Shown: one piece after another, positions 8,449-18,446 of the stretch | Numbering within the stretch: position 1 is the first letter of the stretch | Layout of the letters: every line of letters starts with the position of its first letter | From: UBA11475 sp902486425 | GTDB taxonomy: Bacteria > Bacillota > Clostridia > Christensenellales > Borkfalkiaceae | NCBI GenBank assembly: GCA_902486425.1 | Contig: CABTOK010000009.1 | Span: 186,001 to 250,000 of the forward strand | DNA length: 64,000 nucleotides | Direction: 5' to 3' | Made by a program: the position numbers and the translations under genes | The notes under the pieces: generated by a model | Told to the model about the DNA's origin: nothing | Databases searched by the model: none | What the model saw: the letters and a program-made list of their open reading frames with translations, nothing else

Positions 8449-9474
8449 ATGAAACTTTCCGAAAGAAAAAAGAAGATATTGGGAATAGTGGTGAGCGATT
8501 ATATAAGTTCCGCTCAGCCGGTATCCAGCAAACAGATATCCGAAAAGTATATGCCGGACGTTTCAAGCGCGACGGTAAGGAGCGAAATGGCCCAGCTCGA
8601 AGAGCTCGGATATCTTTCGCATATCCATACGTCTTCCGGCAGAGTTCCGTCGAAGGAAGCTTACAGACTTTACGTGGACGAACTTATGAAGAAAGGTAAA
8701 CTTACTGCAAAGGAGCTCAGCTTCATAAAGGAGAGTTTCAAAAAGCAGACTAACGATCTCGAATCGATTATGAAGAATACCTTAAAGGTTATTTCGGAAC
8801 TTACCGACTACACTTCGATTTCGTACTCGTCGCACAGCAAGAACGACAAAATAGTAAAAGTAAACGTATTCAGGTTCAAACCGAACGTTGCGCTTTTGCT
8901 TATCGTTACCGAAAAGACTCTTATAAGGGATAAGTTCATAAAGATCCCCAAAGAGATGACGGATGACGAACTTGCCCGCGCGAACAACATAATGAACAGC
9001 ATGTTCGAGGGTAAAAACTTCGACGAAGTGCTTGCTTATTCCAAGTCCGCGAAGAACGAATTCGACGAATATAAAGAAGTATTCAACGGCGTTATAGACG
9101 CTCTCGAGGAATACGTTTCGAAACACGTCGGCGAGCTTCTTTTGGAAGGCGAAGACAAAATAATGAATAATCCCGAATACAACGACGTAGAAAAGGTTAA
9201 AAACTTTCTGTCGGTTGTCGGTGATAAAGAAAAAGTCGAAAATCTTTTATCGTCGGATAAAGACGGTATAGAAATAAACGTTAAAATAGGTTCGGACGAC
9301 GGCAGAACTCCCGACGACTGTTCGGTGGTTACGGCTTCGTATTCGGTGAACGGCGTAAATCTCGGAAGTTACGGAGTTATAGGACCTACGAGAATGGATT
9401 ACAAAAAGGTCGTTTCGGTACTCGAATGTATCGGAAAAATTCTCGAAGAAACGTTAGAAGATAAAGGTGATTGA
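8449..9474 (+). CDS. hrcA: Heat-inducible transcription repressor HrcA
   Basis: HrcA dimers bind CIRCE and repress class I heat-shock operons; GroEL-dependent folding links repressor activity to chaperone supply. The protein is 341 aa when started at the ATG at 8449, which has an AGAGGCGG ribosome binding site and gives the usual N-terminus (MKLSERKKKILG). An in-frame GTG at 8395 would add 18 unlikely residues. The N-terminal winged helix (about 1-75) contains VSSATVRSEMAQLEELGYLSH, and the C-terminal dimerisation domain includes GVIGPTRMDY near residue 312. It is the first gene of the operon, directly downstream of CIRCE, and 3 bases before grpE. Confidence 0.96.
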   Translation: MKLSERKKKILGIVVSDYISSAQPVSSKQISEKYMPDVSSATVRSEMAQLEELGYLSHIHTSSGRVPSKEAYRLYVDELMKKGKLTAKELSFIKESFKKQTNDLESIMKNTLKVISELTDYTSISYSSHSKNDKIVKVNVFRFKPNVALLLIVTEKTLIRDKFIKIPKEMTDDELARANNIMNSMFEGKNFDEVLAYSKSAKNEFDEYKEVFNGVIDALEEYVSKHVGELLLEGEDKIMNNPEYNDVEKVKNFLSVVGDKEKVENLLSSDKDGIEINVKIGSDDGRTPDDCSVVTASYSVNGVNLGSYGVIGPTRMDYKKVVSVLECIGKILEETLEDKGD

Positions 9475-9477
9475 AAA

Positions 9478-10068
9478 ATGTCCGATAAAAACAAGAACAA
9501 ATTTCATAACGAAGAAAAAGAATCAAAAGTCAATACGGAAGAAACCGAAGTTAAGGAAGAATCCGTAAGGACGGAAGAAAATGCAGTAAAAGACGAACCA
9601 GTCGAAGAAGTCGAAGTAGTAAAGAAAGCGGAATTCGATAAAATAAAATCGGAATCTGCCGACTACAAAGACAGATGGATGCGTTCGGTTGCGGAATTCG
9701 ACAACTATAAAAAACGCAATGCGAACGTATGGCAGGACGCGTTTTACGAAGGAAAAAAAGAGGTAGTATCAAAAATACTTTCTATAGGCGACAATCTCGA
9801 GACGGCGATCGGAATGATTCCGGACGATAAGTCGAGAGAAGGCGTCGAAAAACTTTTGAAGCAATTTGTTTCTTCCCTGGAGTCGATCGGAGTCAAACCG
9901 ATAGATCCGACGGGAGAAGAATTCGATCCGGCAAAAGCGGAAGCCGTTATGCAGGTTGACGCAGAGTCGGAAGAAGAAAAGAGCGGTTTCATCAAAGCGA
10001 CTTTCAGAAAGGGTTACGAGATGAACGGTAAAATCATAAGATACGCTCAAGTAAGCGTTATCAGATAA
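9478..10068 (+). CDS. grpE: Nucleotide exchange factor GrpE
   Basis: This 196-aa cochaperone speeds ADP release from DnaK. The first 60 residues are a highly acidic Lys/Glu-rich tail, followed by the long helix and the YKDRWMRSVAEFDNYKKR segment (about 62-79) typical of GrpE. The C-terminal beta domain ends with FRKGYEMNGKIIRYAQVSV. An AAGGTG ribosome binding site lies in the last codons of hrcA, and the spacing of 3 bases implies translational coupling. It is second in the CIRCE-controlled operon. Confidence 0.96.
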   Translation: MSDKNKNKFHNEEKESKVNTEETEVKEESVRTEENAVKDEPVEEVEVVKKAEFDKIKSESADYKDRWMRSVAEFDNYKKRNANVWQDAFYEGKKEVVSKILSIGDNLETAIGMIPDDKSREGVEKLLKQFVSSLESIGVKPIDPTGEEFDPAKAEAVMQVDAESEEEKSGFIKATFRKGYEMNGKIIRYAQVSVIR

Positions 10069-10105
10069 ATTAAAAAACTATTCTTTAATAAAGGAGATAA
10101 ATATT

Positions 10106-11914
<1,809 letters not shown>

Positions 11915-11977
11915 AAATTACGGCTGAAAGCCGTAAACATCGGCGGCTTAACGTCGACCGAAAACGAACTGACGTAA

Positions 11978-12008
11978 ACGTACCGGGGCGTCGTCCCCGG
12001 TACGTTTT
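11978..12008 (+). terminator. Strong intercistronic hairpin between dnaK and dnaJ
   Basis: ACGTACCGGGG (11978-11988) and CCCCGGTACGT (11995-12005) form a perfect 11-bp stem with a 6-base loop, followed by TTTT. It ends 4 bases before the AAGG of the dnaJ ribosome binding site. The short T run suggests partial termination or mRNA end protection rather than a full stop. Confidence 0.6.
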
Positions 12009-12018
12009 AAGGTAAAAT

Positions 12019-13176
12019 ATGGCAGACAAAAAGAATTATTACGAAATTTTAGGCGTTTCGAAGACCGCCACCGAAGACGAAATAAAGTCGGCGTACCGTA
12101 AACTCGTAAAACAGTACCATCCCGATCTTCATCCCGGCGATGCCGAATGCGCCGAAAAGTTCAAAGAGATAAACGAAGCGAACGAAGTTTTGTCCGACGC
12201 CGAAAAACGTAAACAGTACGACTTCCAGTTAGAGCATCCCAATATGGGCGGCGCGGGGTTCTCCGGCTTTTCGGGACAAGGATTTTCGGGAGCGGATTTC
12301 TCGGGATTTTCAGACATATTTTCGGATATTTTCGGCGGCTTCGGCGGAAGGAGCTCCCGTTCGCGCGGGGCGGCTAAGGTAAAGGGCGAAGATATAACGA
12401 TAGAAGTAAAACTCTCGTTTTTAGACGCGGCGAAAGGTTGCCGCAGAGAAATTTCGTACACGCGTAACGCTCCCTGCGCAAGCTGTAAAGGCACGGGTGC
12501 GAAAGACGGTACGGCGTTTACGACTTGTCAGAAGTGTAACGGCACCGGAAGAGTTCAGTATACTTCGAGATCGGGCTTCTTTACCTCTGTTACCGAAAGA
12601 GAATGCGACGAATGTCACGGCACAGGCAGAAAAATTACCGAACCGTGTCCCGATTGTAAGGGAAGAGGTTATATAAAGACCACGCAGAAGCTTACCATAG
12701 ATATCCCCGCAGGCGCGGATACCGGCAGCTATATGAGAAAGGCGGGGTACGGCGAAGCGTCTTCCACGGGCGGTCCCGCAGGCGATCTTATAATCGCGTT
12801 CACAGTCGAACCCAGCAAGATATTCAGACGTAAACAATTCGATCTTTACGTTGATCTCCCGATTTCGTTCAGAACGGCTGCTCTCGGCGGCAAGGTCGAA
12901 GTTCCTCTTATCGACGATACTCTCGTTTATGATATTCCGGAAGGCACGCAGAGCGGCAAAGTGTTCTACGTAAAGGGCAAAGGTATAAAGACTTCGAGAG
13001 GAAGCGGCGATCTTTACATAGTCGTAACCGTCGAAGTTCCGTCCAAGCTCACGAGAGACCAGAAAGCGAAACTCAACGACTTCGCGGATACGCTCGAAAT
13101 AAAACAGACTCCCAAGATGAAGGAATTTTCAGCAAACATGCAGACCATGTACGGGAAGAATCCCTACAAAGAATAA
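12019..13176 (+). CDS. dnaJ: Chaperone DnaJ (Hsp40)
   Basis: This 385-aa cochaperone delivers clients to DnaK and stimulates its ATPase. The domain order is complete: J domain (1-70, with the HPD motif in KQYHPDLHP), a Gly/Phe-rich stretch (about 75-120) with repeated GFSG units, and four zinc-binding repeats CASCKGTG, CQKCNGTG, CDECHGTG and CPDCKGRG (about 154-225). The C-terminal substrate-binding domains end in MQTMYGKNPYKE. It lies 104 bases after dnaK behind a strong hairpin and is followed by a clear terminator, so it closes the heat-shock operon. Confidence 0.97.
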   Translation: MADKKNYYEILGVSKTATEDEIKSAYRKLVKQYHPDLHPGDAECAEKFKEINEANEVLSDAEKRKQYDFQLEHPNMGGAGFSGFSGQGFSGADFSGFSDIFSDIFGGFGGRSSRSRGAAKVKGEDITIEVKLSFLDAAKGCRREISYTRNAPCASCKGTGAKDGTAFTTCQKCNGTGRVQYTSRSGFFTSVTERECDECHGTGRKITEPCPDCKGRGYIKTTQKLTIDIPAGADTGSYMRKAGYGEASSTGGPAGDLIIAFTVEPSKIFRRKQFDLYVDLPISFRTAALGGKVEVPLIDDTLVYDIPEGTQSGKVFYVKGKGIKTSRGSGDLYIVVTVEVPSKLTRDQKAKLNDFADTLEIKQTPKMKEFSANMQTMYGKNPYKE

Positions 13177-13200
13177 ATTCCCAAAATAAAAACATCTGAA

Positions 13201-13228
13201 AAAGAACGGCAATAACCGTTCTTTTTTT
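13201..13228 (+). terminator. Rho-independent terminator after dnaJ
   Basis: AAAGAACGG (13201-13209) pairs with CCGTTCTTT (13216-13224) around a CAATAA loop; T continues to 13228. Confidence 0.88.
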
Positions 13229-13274
13229 ATTTTATTAAAAATGCCGTTAAAAACGTATATAAATGCGCCGTCGC

Positions 13275-13303
13275 TTGATTTTTTTTTGATTTTTTGCTAT
13301 CAT
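13275..13303 (+). promoter_or_regulatory. Sigma-A promoter for prmA
   Basis: TTGATT (13275-13280) and TATCAT (13298-13303) are 17 bp apart, about 30 bases before the prmA start and after the dnaJ terminator. prmA-mtaB should therefore be transcribed separately from the heat-shock operon. Confidence 0.7.
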
Positions 13304-13334
13304 TAAATCAAAATATATAAACGAAGGCTTTTAT

Positions 13335-14264
13335 ATGAAGTATACCGAAATAATCGTTCATACAAATACGTTCGGTTCCGAACTCGTTTCAGAAATAATG
13401 TGGGAATATTCCGATCAGGGCGTCGCTATCGAAGATAAAAACGACATAAAGGTCTTGAATGAAATGAAAAAGGGTTCGTGGGATTACGTCGAAGAAAATC
13501 TTTTCAAAACGTCCGAAGACGTTCTGGTCAAAGGTTTTATACCAGAGGACGACAAAGAATCGTTCGAAGCGATAAAAGAAAGAATAGAAGGACTTAAAGA
13601 TTCGGGTATCGATATAGGTTCGCTTAAAATCGACTCGGGCGGCATAGACGGCGACGAATGGCGCGAAAAGTGGAAAGAAAATTTTAAGCCTATCCATATA
13701 GGTAAAGTCGTCGTTCGTCCCGAATGGATAAATTACGAGCTTAAGGACGGCGAAACGGAGATAGTGATAGACTCCAACACCGCTTTCGGCACGGGCGAGC
13801 ATGAAACGACTTCGATGTGCGTATCCGCCCTCGAAAAGTTCGTAAAACCGATGGACACCGTAATAGACGTGGGGTGCGGGAGCGGCATACTCGGTATGGT
13901 CGCGTCTAAACTCGGCGCGAAGAAGGTCGTTATGACCGATATAGACGAAACCGCGGTGGAAGCCGCAAATCATAACGTTAAGTTAAACGGCGTAACAAAC
14001 GCCGAAGTGCTTTTGAAAAACCTTTTAGACGACGAAGCCATCGCCGGCGACGTAGTTGTCGCGAACATTATGGCGGAGATACTCATAGGCTTTTCTAAAG
14101 ACATAAGCAAAAACGTATTAAAGGGCGGTATAATTATACTAAGCGGTATACTTTCGTCGAAACAGGTCGAAGTAAAAGACGCCTATATCGCCGCGGGATT
14201 CACTCACGTTTATACCGAAACGCAGGGCGAATGGTGCTGCGAAGTTTTCAAAAAACCCGAATAA
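13335..14264 (+). CDS. prmA: Ribosomal protein L11 methyltransferase PrmA
   Basis: This 309-aa SAM-dependent enzyme methylates ribosomal protein L11. The N-terminal L11-recognition domain is about 1-110; the Rossmann methyltransferase domain carries NTAFGTGEHETTSMC (about 151-165), the SAM-binding DVGCGSGILGM (about 178-188) and VVANIMAEIL (about 239-248), all typical of PrmA. A GAAGG ribosome binding site precedes the ATG. The dnaJ-prmA order is conserved in Bacillota. The rsmE gene that often follows prmA is absent here; mtaB follows directly after 46 bases. Confidence 0.95.
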   Translation: MKYTEIIVHTNTFGSELVSEIMWEYSDQGVAIEDKNDIKVLNEMKKGSWDYVEENLFKTSEDVLVKGFIPEDDKESFEAIKERIEGLKDSGIDIGSLKIDSGGIDGDEWREKWKENFKPIHIGKVVVRPEWINYELKDGETEIVIDSNTAFGTGEHETTSMCVSALEKFVKPMDTVIDVGCGSGILGMVASKLGAKKVVMTDIDETAVEAANHNVKLNGVTNAEVLLKNLLDDEAIAGDVVVANIMAEILIGFSKDISKNVLKGGIIILSGILSSKQVEVKDAYIAAGFTHVYTETQGEWCCEVFKKPE

Positions 14265-14310
14265 TAAGAGCGTAAAATGCCTTGTTATTCATACACGGAA
14301 TCAGGATAAA

Positions 14311-15558
14311 ATGAAGATAGTTGTTTTTACATTGGGATGTAAAGTAAACAGGTCCGAGAGCGATTCTCTTATCCGCGCTCTTACCGAAGACGGACACGAA
14401 GTAACGGACGAACTCGTTCCCGCGGACCTTTATATAGTAAACACCTGCGCAGTTACGGGCGAAGCGGAGAAAAAATCCCGGCAGATGAGTTCGAGGATAC
14501 AAGCCTTAAACCCCGAAGCGAAAATTATTTTTACGGGTTGCGCGGCTGAAAACAATCCCGAAAGCTTTATGAAAAAGTCCAATACGATGCTCGTTACGGG
14601 AACTTTTAAAAAGGGCGACATCCCGAAAATGCTACGGGAAGAAGGCATTAAAAAAGCCGGACAGGACAAAGAGTTCGAAGAGCTTATGACGGTGGACTCT
14701 TTAAGGGCGAGAACGTACGTTAAAATTCAGGACGGCTGCAATAATTTCTGCTCGTACTGTCTTATCCCGTATTTAAGAGGAAGAAGCCGTTCGAGAAACC
14801 CCGAAAATATTATTAAAGAAATCGAAGCTACAAAGCCTACCGAGTGCGTTATAAACGGCATAAACATATCGGATTACGATTATAACGGCGTCAAACTTGC
14901 CGACCTTATTTATATGCTTAAAGATCTCGACGTCAGATTCAGACTCGGTTCCATCGAAGTAAACGTCATAGACGACAAACTTTTATCGGCGTGCGCGTCG
15001 TTAAAAAATTTCGCTCCGCATTTTCATCTGTCGCTGCAGTCGGGTTCCGACGCAGTGCTTAAAAAGATGAACCGCCACTATACGACCGAAGAATATTACG
15101 AAAAGGTCTGTCTCATAAGAAAATATTTTCCGTTCGCGGGGATAACGACCGATATTATAGCGGGTTTTCCGACGGAAACGGACGAAAACGCGACGGAAAC
15201 TGCTGAGTTCGTTAAAAAAGTGGAATTTTCCGACATACACCCGTTCCCGTTCAGCATGCGTAAGGGTACGGCTTGCGACAAACTCAAAATGCCGGATCTT
15301 CCCGGCGAAATCAAAAAGAAGCGTGCCGACGAGCTTATAAAACTGAAAAGCATCTGTAAAGAGAACTTCGAAAATAAAAATATCGGCAGAATTTTAACCG
15401 TTTTAACCGAAACTTTCGAGGACGGTTACGCCGTCGGTTACAGCGAAAATTATATAAGAATTTATATTAAGGACGGCGGCGATATAAAAGAAAACGAATT
15501 TTACAAGGTTAAAGCCGTTTCACGCTTTAAGGACGGCATGCTCGCCGAACTTGTATAA
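14311..15558 (+). CDS. mtaB: tRNA t6A37 C2-methylthiotransferase MtaB
   Basis: This 415-aa radical-SAM enzyme converts t6A at position 37 of ANN-decoding tRNAs to ms2t6A using two iron-sulfur clusters. The N-terminal cluster cysteines are in TLGCKVNRSES (Cys10), NTCAVTGEAE and FTGCAAEN; the radical-SAM triad is CNNFCSYC (about residues 145-152). HLSLQSGSD and the C-terminal TRAM-like region complete the family pattern. The N-terminal sequence and gene context fit MtaB rather than MiaB or RimO. The AGGA ribosome binding site is 7 bases from the ATG. Confidence 0.92.
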   Translation: MKIVVFTLGCKVNRSESDSLIRALTEDGHEVTDELVPADLYIVNTCAVTGEAEKKSRQMSSRIQALNPEAKIIFTGCAAENNPESFMKKSNTMLVTGTFKKGDIPKMLREEGIKKAGQDKEFEELMTVDSLRARTYVKIQDGCNNFCSYCLIPYLRGRSRSRNPENIIKEIEATKPTECVINGINISDYDYNGVKLADLIYMLKDLDVRFRLGSIEVNVIDDKLLSACASLKNFAPHFHLSLQSGSDAVLKKMNRHYTTEEYYEKVCLIRKYFPFAGITTDIIAGFPTETDENATETAEFVKKVEFSDIHPFPFSMRKGTACDKLKMPDLPGEIKKKRADELIKLKSICKENFENKNIGRILTVLTETFEDGYAVGYSENYIRIYIKDGGDIKENEFYKVKAVSRFKDGMLAELV

Positions 15559-15583
15559 ATCCGGAAATCGAATTATGAGGTAA

Positions 15584-15627
15584 CGTTTCGGCGATACAGG
15601 TAAGATAAAATCATTCCGTACTGCCGA
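15584..15627 (+). repeat. Structured two-copy repeat, copy 1
   Basis: CGTTTCGG followed by GATACAGGTA and an AAAAT-AT-CCG core matches a second element at 55864-55915 at roughly 28 of the first 35 positions. Here a short stem TCGGC (15588-15592) with GCCGA (15623-15627) can enclose the core. It lies between mtaB and hinT. Confidence 0.55.
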
Positions 15628-15661
15628 TTATTACAATAACATATAAATATAAGGAGAAATT

Positions 15662-16030
15662 ATGAGCGACAATAAAAACAAAGTTTACGCCGGCGACTGC
15701 CTTTTCTGCAAAATAATAAAAGGCGAAATACCTTCGAAAAAAATGTACGAAGACGACGATATGTATATCTTCTGCGACATAGATCCTAAAGCTCCTAAGC
15801 ATTATCTGTGCGTGCCTAAGTCTCATTTCAAGCTTTTGTCCGAAATGACCGACGAGCAGGCGGAAATGCTTAAAAGATGTCTGAAAAAGATTCCCGAGCT
15901 TACCGAACTACTCGGTTTAGAAGGCGGATACAGACTCGTTATCAATCAGGGCGACGACGCTGGACAGAGCGTTTTCCATCTGCATATTCACATTCTTGCC
16001 GGCAAAAAAATGGGCTGGCAACCGGCATAA
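15662..16030 (+). CDS. HIT family protein (HinT-like nucleotide phosphoramidase)
   Basis: This 122-aa histidine-triad protein of the HinT branch hydrolyses purine nucleoside phosphoramidates such as AMP-lysine. CLFCKIIKGEIPS (about residues 12-24) is the usual HIT N-terminus with a CxxC, and the catalytic triad is in VFHLHIHILAG (about 105-115). The AAGGAG ribosome binding site is strong. Its position between mtaB and rpsU is a conserved Bacillota arrangement. The 103-base spacer from mtaB contains a copy of a structured repeat, so hinT may be in the same or an overlapping transcript. Confidence 0.93.
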   Translation: MSDNKNKVYAGDCLFCKIIKGEIPSKKMYEDDDMYIFCDIDPKAPKHYLCVPKSHFKLLSEMTDEQAEMLKRCLKKIPELTELLGLEGGYRLVINQGDDAGQSVFHLHIHILAGKKMGWQPA

Positions 16031-16093
16031 AATAAAAAAAACGTAACTTTTAAGGCAAAAATGCAAAAAAACGGATAAAACGCTTAAAATCCG

Positions 16094-16123
16094 TTGACAA
16101 CTTAATCTGTGATTTTGTATAAT
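16094..16123 (+). promoter_or_regulatory. Sigma-A promoter of rpsU
   Basis: Consensus TTGACA (16094-16099) and TATAAT (16118-16123), 18 bp apart, about 48 bases upstream of rpsU. Both hexamers are perfect matches. Confidence 0.9.
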
Positions 16124-16171
16124 AGGTAACGTTAAAGATATTAAACGCGTCAGGCAAAGGAGGGTTGTATT

Positions 16172-16351
16172 ATGTCCACCGTAAGAGTTGGTGAAAACGA
16201 ATCTATCGACAGCGCATTGAGAAGATTTAAGAGAAAATGTTCGAGAGACGGTATTATCGGCGACCTTCGTAAAAAAGAATTCTACGAAAAGCCTTCCGTT
16301 AAGAGAAAAAAGAAATCCGAAGCTGCGAGAAAGAGAAGCATCAAAGGCTAA
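16172..16351 (+). CDS. rpsU: Small ribosomal subunit protein bS21
   Basis: This is a 59-codon gene with an AAGGAGGG ribosome binding site at 16157-16163 and a consensus promoter of its own. The product is short and strongly basic: an N-terminal STVRVGENESIDSALRRFKR segment, then RKCSRDG, LRKKEFYEKPSVKRKKKSE and a basic tail ending RSIKG. This matches bS21 of the 30S subunit, which contacts the anti-Shine-Dalgarno region of 16S rRNA. It is followed by a terminator, so it is largely monocistronic. Confidence 0.96.
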   Translation: MSTVRVGENESIDSALRRFKRKCSRDGIIGDLRKKEFYEKPSVKRKKKSEAARKRSIKG

Positions 16352-16359
16352 AAAACACG

Positions 16360-16396
16360 ACCTACCGAAGATAATTTCGGCAGGTCTATTTTTTTA
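16360..16396 (+). terminator. Rho-independent terminator after rpsU
   Basis: ACCTACCGAA pairs with TTCGGCAGGT (one A-C mismatch) around GATAA, followed by TCTATTTTTTT. Confidence 0.8.
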
Positions 16397-16500
16397 CATT
16401 CGACAAAAAACGACGTATTACGACAATTTTCGGGTTGTTACGAAAACCGTAAAATTGCCGGAATAAATAAAAATTCATAAGAAAAGAAGGGGGAAAACTT

Positions 16501-16902
16501 ATGGAAAACAAAACGATAAAAGACTATGCTAAAGAAGCTAAAAAACGGCTCAAATCGGGTTTTTGGGAAGATTATAAATCCAATCTCGGCGAAAAGACGG
16601 TAAAAGCGGAAGAGATGGGGATAGCAGCGTCTAAAGTTCAGGAATATTATAAAGAAAAGACTACTGCCGAAATTTCTACAGGCGTTGGAGTTACCGGCGA
16701 CGAAGAGTTTTACAAAAAGGTCAAAGACTATCTCGACGAGTACGGCGAAACTCCGGACATACTTAAAAAACTCATGAACGAGAGTTACTTTTTATCGCTC
16801 CCGTACGAAAAAAGACAAAAGTATCTTTTAGAACTTTCTTCGAGATACCTGTCCGCTCTCGAGAGATATAAAAAAGAAAAAACTCTTTCGGGAATATTAT
16901 AA
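16501..16902 (+). CDS. Uncharacterised helical protein (occupies the usual yqeY position)
   Basis: This is a 133-aa soluble, charged, predicted mostly helical protein that I do not recognise. It has no signal peptide, membrane segment or cysteine. In many Bacillota the gene after rpsU is yqeY, but this sequence lacks the YqeY motifs I would expect, so I do not call it that. A strong GA-rich ribosome binding site (AAGAAGGGGG) precedes the ATG. It is followed by a bidirectional terminator shared with convergent sepF. The coding composition is like its neighbours, so it is probably a real gene. Confidence 0.65.
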   Translation: MENKTIKDYAKEAKKRLKSGFWEDYKSNLGEKTVKAEEMGIAASKVQEYYKEKTTAEISTGVGVTGDEEFYKKVKDYLDEYGETPDILKKLMNESYFLSLPYEKRQKYLLELSSRYLSALERYKKEKTLSGIL

Positions 16903-16972
16903 AGTAAAAACCGAATAAAAATATATAAAAGTATAATCGTCGTTTTTTTATAATCCGGACGGAAAAAAGACA

Positions 16973-17008
16973 AAAAGGAAGGGACGCCGTAAAGCGTCCC
17001 TTCCTTTT
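16973..17008. terminator. Bidirectional terminator between convergent genes
   Basis: AAAAGGAAGGGACGC (16973-16987) pairs perfectly with GCGTCCCTTCCTTTT (16994-17008), a 15-bp stem with a 6-base loop, A-rich on one side and T-rich on the other. It serves the plus-strand gene at 16501 and minus-strand sepF. Confidence 0.9.
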
Positions 17009-17049
17009 CATGAGTAAAAAATTAAAAAAAAAAGGAAAAATCGAATGTT

Positions 17050-17379
17050 TCAGTTCATGTCGATCCCGTTCGGAGTGAAGAAGTATAAATCCTTCTGCAG
17101 TTCCGTAAGACCGCCGTTTAACGCGTAGATTGCTCCCGATAGAAGGTCGAGAACTCTTATCGCGGTGGAAGGCTTTAAGTGTTCGAGATGAACGAGCACT
17201 TCTTTACCCGCCTTCATGTTGTCTATAATTTTTTCGACGTCGCCGTAACCTTGCGGAAAAAACACCGCAACGTTGCCTTTAGCTTGTCTTTCGCCGCCGG
17301 AAGTTCTCTTTTCTTCGTCGAAAGAAACGCCGGCTTGCTCTCTTTTGTCCTTTTTTCCGAAAATATCGAATACGCCCAT
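17050..17379 (-). CDS. sepF: Cell division protein SepF
   Basis: This is a 109-aa SepF-type protein, which binds FtsZ and tethers the Z-ring to the membrane through an N-terminal amphipathic helix. The MGVFDIFGKK N-terminus fits that helix; the C-terminal domain contains VAVFFPQGYGDVEKIIDNM, VLVHLEHL, AIRVLDLLSGAIYALNG and a YFFTPNG end, as in the family. I choose the ATG at 17379 because the AAGGTGA ribosome binding site lies 4 bases upstream and overlaps the alternative GTG at 17388. It follows yggS on the same strand after 48 bases, the classic ylmE-ylmF pair. Confidence 0.9.
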   Translation of the reverse strand: MGVFDIFGKKDKREQAGVSFDEEKRTSGGERQAKGNVAVFFPQGYGDVEKIIDNMKAGKEVLVHLEHLKPSTAIRVLDLLSGAIYALNGGLTELQKDLYFFTPNGIDMN

Positions 17380-17427
17380 TTTTATCACCTTACTCTTAAA
17401 AATCTTCTTCTTTTTGTTTGGTAAACG

Positions 17428-18171
17428 TTAAACATTATAGCTTCGTTTGCCGAATATCGCGGATCCTAAACGGATGGTATTGCTGCCGTGGGATACGGCG
17501 GTTTTATAATCTCCGCTCATGCCGACGGATAAATACTTAAAGCTTTCATCCGAATCCGCTTTTATTGTATCATAAATTTTGCGTAATTGCAAACACAATT
17601 TTTCTTTTAACGCCATATCGTCCGTATCTGGGAGCATTGACATAAGTCCGCAGACCAAAACGTTTTTATATTTTGCGGCTTCGTTTATCGCCCCGTATAT
17701 TTTATCGATTGAAAACCCCGCCTTCGTTTTTTCGCCGGAGTTTATTTCCAAAAGTACGTTCGAGATAACGTTTTTCTTTTCGGATTCTTTATCTATCGCT
17801 TCGAGAATGGTCTCTGAATCCACGGACTGTATCAGCGAAACTTTACCGACGATGTATTTAAGCTTGTTTTGTTGGAGCCTGCCGATAAAGTGAAAGTCCG
17901 CATTCTTAATAAAAGAAGTTTTGTCTCTGAACTCCTGCGCCTTGTTGTCGCCTAAAATTTTTACTCCGAGACTTAAGGCGTACTCTATCGACGGTACGTC
18001 TACGAGCTTCGAAGCTGCGACAAGAGTTACGGGTTCGCCGTAATTATTGCCGTTTTTTATGTTTTCGAACACGGCGGAAAGATTATTTTTTATAAAAGAT
18101 TTTCTTTCTTCTGTAAGGATATCCGTTTTTCCGGATAAATTTTTATTCGAAAAGCCGTTAAAAATTTCCAT
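17428..18171 (-). CDS. yggS: YggS/PROSC family pyridoxal 5'-phosphate homeostasis protein
   Basis: This 247-aa PLP-binding protein (YlmE in Bacillus) has an alanine-racemase-like N-terminal fold; family members regulate vitamin B6 and amino-acid pools rather than catalyse a known reaction. The PLP lysine is in VTLVAASKLVD; GDNKAQEF, FHFIGRLQQNK, IQSVDS and LSVGMSGD match the family order. The ATG at 18171 gives the usual length; a longer upstream open frame would add 81 hydrophobic residues of non-family sequence. Next to sepF it marks a remnant of the division cluster, without the rest of the ylm genes. Confidence 0.9.
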   Translation of the reverse strand: MEIFNGFSNKNLSGKTDILTEERKSFIKNNLSAVFENIKNGNNYGEPVTLVAASKLVDVPSIEYALSLGVKILGDNKAQEFRDKTSFIKNADFHFIGRLQQNKLKYIVGKVSLIQSVDSETILEAIDKESEKKNVISNVLLEINSGEKTKAGFSIDKIYGAINEAAKYKNVLVCGLMSMLPDTDDMALKEKLCLQLRKIYDTIKADSDESFKYLSVGMSGDYKTAVSHGSNTIRLGSAIFGKRSYNV

Positions 18172-18297
18172 ACGGAAATTATATAACTTTCCAAAAAAAA
18201 ATTCAAGATTTGTATTAAAAATTATCCGAAAAAACGAATAAAAAACGCTTGAGACAGTCTTAAAAAGCATAAAGAAGCAAAAAAGCCCTTCAATCGT

Positions 18298-18326
18298 TTG
18301 TAAAAAAACAAAAAGTGTTGTAGAAT
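18298..18326 (+). promoter_or_regulatory. Sigma-A promoter for the 18447 membrane-protein gene
   Basis: TTGTAA (18298-18303) and TAGAAT (18321-18326), 17 bp apart, about 120 bases before the start codon. Confidence 0.6.
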
Positions 18327-18446
18327 AATACGGCGATATAATATTAAAAATATTATAACCCGCGGTTTTATTTTCAAATCGGATTAAAATCAAGCCGCTC
18401 AAAACAAAAAGCAAAATGCGCTTCTTACGGAAGCCGCGGAGAAAAC

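Noticed and set aside
17428..18414. Longer YggS with 81 extra N-terminal residues
   Set aside because: The extension is hydrophobic, unlike the family, and covers the divergent promoter region; the ATG at 18171 gives the standard length.
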